64,000 bases of DNA from Alnus glutinosa (taxonomy: Eukaryota; Streptophyta; Magnoliopsida; Fagales; Betulaceae): contig NC_084887.1 of NCBI RefSeq assembly GCF_958979055.1, forward strand, positions 34,698,620 through 34,762,619. Reading direction: 5' to 3'. The notes below the pieces were generated by a model. It was not told the DNA's origin and did no database searches. It worked only from the letters and a program-made list of their open reading frames with translations. The position numbers were made by a program, and so were the translations under genes. Of the stretch, positions 58,215 through 64,000 are shown one piece after another (position 1 is the first letter of the stretch; each line of letters opens with the position of its first letter).

Positions 58215-61200
58215 GTAGATTGACCCTAGCATTCAACTCTTTTATTAGTTTGCTTTACCTATGTTGTTGTACACAAACAGATAAAAATGCCAGTCATAAG
58301 GCAGTGACAACCCTTGGCCTTGAGCAATAACAAGGCATGTCTCTTCAAAAATTACCATGAATATTGTCTGGTGTGAGCATAGACAGCTGTCTGCTTTTTC
58401 AGGAATTCAAATGTTATGTGACCCTTTGGGGCATTTGACTGATCTTCAAGTTGTCATGGACCGCGAGTTCACGGCACCAGTCATGCCTAGCACCTTACCG
58501 ACGTGCTTGCTGTGCTTGTCTTGAGCCCGTGACACCAGGCAAGCGCGCTAGACACAAAGCCAAGGCAGTTGACTTCTTGCATCCTGGAATGTTTGATAGT
58601 GACATGAAATGTGATTAATTTTTCCATATACCCTTGTGATTAGATACGGTGTATCGATATTTTAGGATTTTTAATTTTGTTTTCCAATCATATTTCTTAC
58701 CATATTCAATTAATCTGCACACAGGGTTTAGGTAGAGAAGTAGAGATATACGCAAGTGTTCTTGAAGGATATGGCAGTTCTTATTTTAACGGGACTTTGA
58801 TAAGTGTCATGTGAATTGTCACTTCAGTTTGTAAAAGACATTTATTAGAAAATTAGAAGAAAAAAAACTTTGTTCATTTAAAAATTGACCTTTTTTTTTA
58901 TTATTTTTTTCTGGTTGATTTTATGAGATGAGACGCTGCTTAGTGCTTTCCTTTCACATGTCAACTACTTTGTAATTTTCAAATGCTCCTCCTTGGCTGC
59001 CCAACTATCCCCGCCGCGTACACCTTTCATCACCGTCTTTACAACCCAACGAACTCCTTAATTGCGTAACACTTCAAAATAATAATAAAGAAAAAACTGA
59101 AACCATTAATTAATGTGCCAATAATATTGCGCCATTTAATTAAACTCACATATCTATTATTTTAGTTGTCTTTGCCCTAATTGTAAAACTAAAAATTAAT
59201 TCAAGTGCAAGATCAAACCTTCTTGTCTAACCCTAATTTCTTATGAAGTTCTTTAATAAAGTTAGTAAATTCGTGTAAAGTCGACCTTACAATTTTAAAG
59301 AAATTTTGGATTCTTAAATTACGGAATTTATGCCATTTTTAAGCATCGAAACACTTAGCAAATGACATATATATTAAAAATGTGGCATGTTATCGAAACA
59401 GCCAAAAAGAATTTCTCTCCCAAAAAGCGTTTTCTTCACTTTTGCAAAGACGCTTCTTGTTTAGAAAACCAGAAGACAATTTTTCTCAATTTATTTTACA
59501 ACATAGAGAACAAAAATTTGATGAAAATATACTCAATTCTCAACTATAACGTGCCACTTTTTTTTTTAATAAGCGACGTTTTTCAAACGTTTCGATGTTT
59601 AGAAAATGCATAACTAAAGAATTTACAATTTTTCTAGAACCGTAGGGAATCCTAATCCCACAAAAAAACATAGTTTCATTACTACTGTAGACATTTCACA
59701 GATCTTAGAAGTTACTGATTGTTTCAATTATTTGTTAGAGAGACTCCAACATCATGGACTAGTTTTTTTCAAATGGTTTTCAATGCGACAACCAGAATGG
59801 ATCCATTTCCATTAAGATGTGGTGGTGAGTTTACAACCAAATTGAAACATGTAGGTGATGCCATAACATGTATCAGAGATAATTGAAACTATTTTGTGAA
59901 TTAAAGTCATGTCATTGTTTTCTAGCTCTCAATGTCTTGCCATCGGCATCGCAAGCTGATTTTGACAATGATTAGATGGGCAATTGTCATGAAGCCTATA
60001 GCCTATTGTGATCTTCTTGGCTGGAGGCAAATACGAATTTGAATAATGAAGTAACACAATTGATTGACAAGAGAAATAAGCAGGTGAAGATATATATATA
60101 TATATATATTGGCTCTTACTATTTGTATCGTTTATGTGTCCCTTAGCAGTTCCACCCTATGCAAATGGCACTGCATGGATATCTAGCTCCATGTCTATTT
60201 CTTCTCATGTTCCTGATCTTAAAATAATGGGAGAATTTTGCTTATATAATCTCTCGTCTTTTATTATTTTTGAAAAAAATGCATTCAAACTTAAAAGTGT
60301 CAATTTATGGTATCAATTTTTAGATTTTTTTTTTTTTTAGATTTTTTAATTTTTTAGATTTTTTTTTTTAGAGGCAATCACAAGGTTGGACAATGAAATT
60401 TCTTGGATTTTTGTTGGGATAAACTAGTAAATATTTTGCCGTCTCTTTGATGTGGTTGAAAAATATATGAAAAACTACATTTACCGTCCTTCTAATTATT
60501 ATCCTTTCAATAAGAATTTGGCTTAAGTGCTATAAAAAAAAAAACTACAGCATAAATGCTGTAGTTTTTTCAATTACCAAGATATAGTTTTAAGTGTTTT
60601 TATGAAAGAGAGAGAAAATGAAATTAGATCTTGCCGTCCGTTCAATATTTCATTTTTTGCAATTAATGTCTCCTCCTCCCGTCCAATCTATTACTTAGGG
60701 TTGAAACGTCTCCCTTCCTCCGCAATTCAAATTAATAAAATTACCTTTTATGATATAAAAAATATTTAGAAAAAGGTAAATCATATTTTTATCATTTGGA
60801 ACTAACTGCGGACTGCAGATATTTTTGATAAATTGGGGAAGAACATTGTAAAAATGATTGTAGTTACTAGATAGAGGGGGGATAAATATAGTTAACCAAT
60901 TATCCAAAATGTTTTTTTTTTTTTTTTTTTAAAAAAAGGTTCATAAAAATAGAATATAGTGTAAAAATGTGTCAGTAATCGTGTTTTCAAAGAGATTATT
61001 ACTGAAATCAACATTTTATTTTTATTTTTATTTTTTCATTTCAGGAATAATAAAAGTCATTGAAAACAATCATATTTGTAAGTTTTATTTTATATTTTTA
61101 AAATAGTTTTCTAGAAGCACAACCAGACTTGTCCAATTCAGATGGCTTCCAAAAGAAATAGTCTTCAGGTTGCTCAAGTAAAGAAATAGGACTTGACCAT

Positions 61201-61906
61201 GTCACCTTGTCATTCTTCCTTTAATCACTGGCCTTTTTGGTCCCTCGCCGTCGCCGACGTTGACCAAGCTAAGACATGTATGTTCTTCACCTAATTAGTT
61301 TAATTTGAATATTAGTATTCACTATTTAGCCTTTTTTTTAAGTGTTCTCCAAGATAATCAATGAATAAATAATAAATATTAATGAATTCCAAAAAGTTGG
61401 TCCAACAATATTGCTCACCGCCGCTAGGACAATACAGCCGAACTACTGTTTATATATAATAACAAGTAATTAATATCATTTTTTAAATCAATGAGCAAGA
61501 CTTTCATCCCTGATAATTATCATAATTTGTTTTCTTCCTCCTCTCTTCATGCGTACATAGTGGACTTGCAAGTTGCAATGGTTTCAATTATGCTTCAAAA
61601 GCCACTTTACTCTTTAGTACATCATTGGATAGAGCAATTACACGAAATTTTTAACCCGAATTTCATAAAATTTGGACAGAAAATGAAAGAGGATGTGGGT
61701 TTTGCGATATTCAAATAGGTGAGCCCTCCAACCTGACAGGTCAAATACTTATTCGGACACTCATGGGCTTGCACTCATCTTCTCCATTTTCGGCCCAAAT
61801 TTTTTTGAATCTAAAGCCATATTATGCTCTCGTAGACTTGCATTGTTCCTCACAAATCCCACGTGAAGTTCATGACCTCAATCGAAGCCATAGTGAGTGG
61901 TATTAT
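58215..61906. other. Intergenic DNA between the BPA1-like and glutaredoxin-like genes
   Basis: No gene recognised. Contains a GC-richer patch at 58440-58570, (TA)n at 60091-60108, poly(T) around 60912-60930 and a 15-bp perfect hairpin at 60539-60570. Open frames are AT-driven and unidentifiable. Confidence 0.5.
60539..60570. repeat. Perfect 15-bp hairpin
   Basis: AAAAAACTACAGCAT (60539-60553), two-base loop AA, then ATGCTGTAGTTTTTT (60556-60570). Confidence 0.9.
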
Positions 61907-61915
61907 CTTTTAGAA

Positions 61916-62090
61916 GGAAACAGATCCTCTCCATTTTAGTTGAAATAGAGAGGAGTTAGTCCCTTATAAAACAAAAGATAATATTGTCATTTTACTTTTT
62001 TGAAACAATTTTACCCCTTGTCCATAAGAGACCGACTCTTCTCCATTTCAAATAAAATGGAGAGATTTGAAATGGAGATGATCCGTTTGC
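61916..62090. mobile_element. Mutator-type MITE with perfect 9-bp TSD
   Basis: The ends GGAAACAGATCCTCTCCATT and the complement of the right end, GCAAACGGATCATCTCCATT, form terminal inverted repeats. Pairing continues inward (GAGAGGAGTTAGTC with GACTCTTCTCC), with an internal duplication of CTCCATTT blocks on the right. CTTTTAGAA flanks both sides exactly (61907-61915 and 62091-62099). A 9-bp duplication identifies a Mutator-like origin. Length 175 bp. Confidence 0.85.
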
Positions 62091-62453
62091 CTTTTAGAAA
62101 ACCGATGCTTTGGAAGAAGATGAAAAGGGAGATGAGCTGCAGATGCACATTTTCATGTAGTATCTTTTAATATACATGTAAAGGAGAAAAGTATACAAGC
62201 CTCTTTTGCTTTCTGAAAAAATTAAAAAAAAAAAATATAAAGTATACAGACAGCCCTTACAACAACTCAATCTGAGGTTGAGGAAACCTGCTTTAGAACA
62301 ACCTTATTGATCACCCTCTCCTACTACAGTTCTTCTCATTCATCTCCAGTCAAACAATAACAATACTCTACTGTACAACAAACAACTCACGAAAAAAGCA
62401 GAAAGAGATGGACACAAAATTTGGAAAAGAACCTTTGCTAATGAGACTGAAAA

Positions 62454-63800
62454 CTAATAGCAGCAACATATGGGGCAGCGTATAAGCCCATTTTCATTGC
62501 AATCAGGGCAACGTTGGAATCCATACTCACCATCCTCACCCCCTTCTCCTCCTCCTCCTCCTCCTCCTTCTTCTTCTTCTTCTTCTTCTTCTTTTTCTGC
62601 TGCTTCTTCTGATTCTTCTTTTTCTTCATCACCTCCATAATAAATTTTACAACTACCGGAACAAGTCTCGCAAGGCACAAACCTTACATCCCCACAAGCC
62701 TCACAAGCTGAACCAGCACCATGACCACCGTCATCCACTCTTTCGCAAAACTCTACCAACTTCTCGAGCTGCCCATCCTCGTGCAATAGCCGGATTTCTT
62801 CAGCCCCGCCGATGTACTTTTCCCCCAGAAACACCCTCGGCAAGCCACCGCCACTAAACCCTTCTCCCATTAGCTCTTTCAGCTCCTCCTTGAACCCGGA
62901 ATGCATTGACACGTCCCGCTCGTCGACTCGGATTCCAAGGCCTTTTATGATCACTCTCACATGGCAACAGTCCTCGAACGTCTTCCGCACACCTCGGAGG
63001 CTCGTGAAATACAAAACAACCTTATCCTTCCCGCATTTGTAGCCATTACTAACAGTACCGTCTACCTTCTTTTCATTGCCGGATTCTGCAATTACTTCTT
63101 GATGATGTTGTTTCTCATTGTCCAATGGCCGAAGATGAAATGGGTTATCGGATGGAAGCTCTTGGAGTGATTTTCTGAACGTAGAAATGACTTCGGGATC
63201 AAAGTCCGAAATTACAGGCTCGCCTTCGGCCATATGAAGCCACATAGGCTTAGGCGAGGCCGCGCCGTCCTCTTGAAACCTTGATTTCGGGCGATCGAAC
63301 GGATTCTGAATCGGATTTGGATTGCGAACGATATCAAAAGAAAAGCTCCTGAGATGAATTGGGGACCGGAGAGGACTAACGTCTTCAAGGCCTTCCATCA
63401 ATTCCCACGCATTGATGGTCTCGGGCTCTCCTGGTGGAGTTCTAATCGGCGTCTTCGGTATAATTTTCGGGATTTTCTCTTCGATCATGCTGGACCACGT
63501 CTTGGCTTCAATTAGGCCTATTGTGAATTCCTTACTTTTCTTCTTCTCGGTTTCATCGACATAGCCATTGTAGCAGCCATTACCTTCGTTGAGATCGTCG
63601 CCAACGTCGATGATCTTGTTGTTGGAATGGTTGATTTGGTTGAGCGAGCCCAACGTGGAGGAGGTGAGAGCGACGACATGGTAGCTGTCGCCGCGGCTCT
63701 CTGGTGGGTGGTGGACGTGCATAGAGTAGCTTCTGGGAACAGGGGAATAGTGGCTCTGGCAGTGCCGGCATCGCTTTTGCTTCGAGCTTGCGCAACCCAT
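62454..63800 (-). CDS. Glutaredoxin-like protein with C-terminal CXXC zinc finger
   Basis: A single-exon gene of 448 aa, starting MGCASSKQ, a good N-myristoylation and palmitoylation signal that would place it at a membrane. Residues 1-250 are mostly disordered but hold family blocks (INAWELMEGLEDVSPL, and the SFSFD stretch). The glutaredoxin-like fold spans about 257-353 (DKVVLYFTSLRGVRKTFEDC, LPRVFLGEKYIGGAEEI). The usual CPYC-type redox pair is not at its normal place after TS, so ordinary glutaredoxin activity is doubtful. The C-terminus carries four CXXC motifs (CEAC, CETC, CPDC, CPIC), a DnaJ-like zinc-binding module, split by a Glu/Gly run (about 391-417). It resembles the plant At5g39865/At3g28850 group, whose role is poorly known. 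Start chosen for MGC and for being the first ATG in frame. Confidence 0.93.
   Translation of the reverse strand: MGCASSKQKRCRHCQSHYSPVPRSYSMHVHHPPESRGDSYHVVALTSSTLGSLNQINHSNNKIIDVGDDLNEGNGCYNGYVDETEKKKSKEFTIGLIEAKTWSSMIEEKIPKIIPKTPIRTPPGEPETINAWELMEGLEDVSPLRSPIHLRSFSFDIVRNPNPIQNPFDRPKSRFQEDGAASPKPMWLHMAEGEPVISDFDPEVISTFRKSLQELPSDNPFHLRPLDNEKQHHQEVIAESGNEKKVDGTVSNGYKCGKDKVVLYFTSLRGVRKTFEDCCHVRVIIKGLGIRVDERDVSMHSGFKEELKELMGEGFSGGGLPRVFLGEKYIGGAEEIRLLHEDGQLEKLVEFCERVDDGGHGAGSACEACGDVRFVPCETCSGSCKIYYGGDEEKEESEEAAEKEEEEEEEEGGGGGGGEGGEDGEYGFQRCPDCNENGLIRCPICCCY
62545..62600. repeat. (CTC)n/(CTT)n microsatellite within coding sequence
   Basis: Plus-strand CTCCTC... then CTTCTT... runs encode the glycine and glutamate stretches on the minus strand. 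Length variation here would change protein length in whole codons. Confidence 0.9.
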
Positions 63801-64000
63801 TAGCCGCGCAACACAAAATCAATCAAGATTTGATTGGAAAGAAAGCAAATGCCAAGAATTTGAACTAAAGAAGCGATTTTGAATGAATAGTATTATAATT
63901 GGGATTAGGAAATTAAACTAAAAAGAACATTCCCCGTGTGAATGAGCTGGATGGGTTGGGTTTTTTTTTTGTGCAGATTCGATGAATGAAAGCACAGCTT
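63801..64000 (-). promoter_or_regulatory. 5' flank of the glutaredoxin-like gene
   Basis: Upstream sequence of the minus-strand gene. ATTATAATAC (complement of 63887-63896) is a weak TATA candidate about 90 bp before the start codon. The flank is cut off by the window end. Confidence 0.3.

Noticed and set aside
1-64000. tRNA genes
   Set aside because: Scanned by eye for B-box words (GGTTCGAATCC-like) with a matching acceptor stem; none was convincing. A tRNAscan-SE run would settle it.

Overview
This window is nuclear DNA of a flowering plant, most likely a woody eudicot. It is AT-rich, its genes carry GT-AG introns and plant-specific families, and the spaces between genes are filled with plant-type transposons and long (TA)n and (CT)n microsatellites. 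The species cannot be named from the sequence alone.

Intact genes, left to right. (1) Three U14 C/D-box snoRNA copies (5.5-6.3 kb, +) behind a telo-box/TATA promoter. (2) An ABCB19/PGP19/MDR1-type auxin-exporting ABC transporter (22.95-29.97 kb, +; 10 coding exons, 1249 aa). (3) A 91-aa atypical bHLH protein of the PRE (paclobutrazol resistance) family (45.82-46.49 kb, +; 2 exons). (4) A 254-aa RRM protein resembling the BPA1 (binding partner of ACD11) family (54.72-58.21 kb, +; 4 coding exons plus a probable 5' UTR exon). (5) A single-exon glutaredoxin-like/CXXC zinc-finger protein with an N-myristoylation motif (62.45-63.80 kb, -). These are ordinary dispersed plant genes, not an operon-like system. 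ABCB19 (auxin transport) and PRE (auxin/brassinosteroid/gibberellin-induced growth) both act in growth control, but nothing shows that their proximity matters.

The rest is mostly transposon-derived. There is a Pack-MULE-like element holding a broken AAA-ATPase fragment (1-0.93 kb); a full-length but dead Ty1/copia retrotransposon with non-canonical TA...TA LTR ends (8.52-13.69 kb); and a CACTA element with a perfect TAG target duplication that holds a fragment of splicing factor SF3B1 (34.81-36.21 kb). A decayed sister of that CACTA element lies at 42.32-43.36 kb, and a one-ended CACTA-like terminus packed with CACGTG motifs lies at 36.91-37.16 kb. A 5'-truncated poly(A) retroposon with a 12-bp target duplication lies at 32.59-33.17 kb, a hAT-like insertion lies in an intron at 56.58-57.13 kb, and several MITEs are present, two with 9-bp duplications.

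I saw no clearly new multi-gene system. The observations most worth following are the two captured gene fragments, the U14 cluster, the CACGTG-rich transposon end, the overlapping uORF of the BPA1-like gene and the poly(G) tract after ABCB19.
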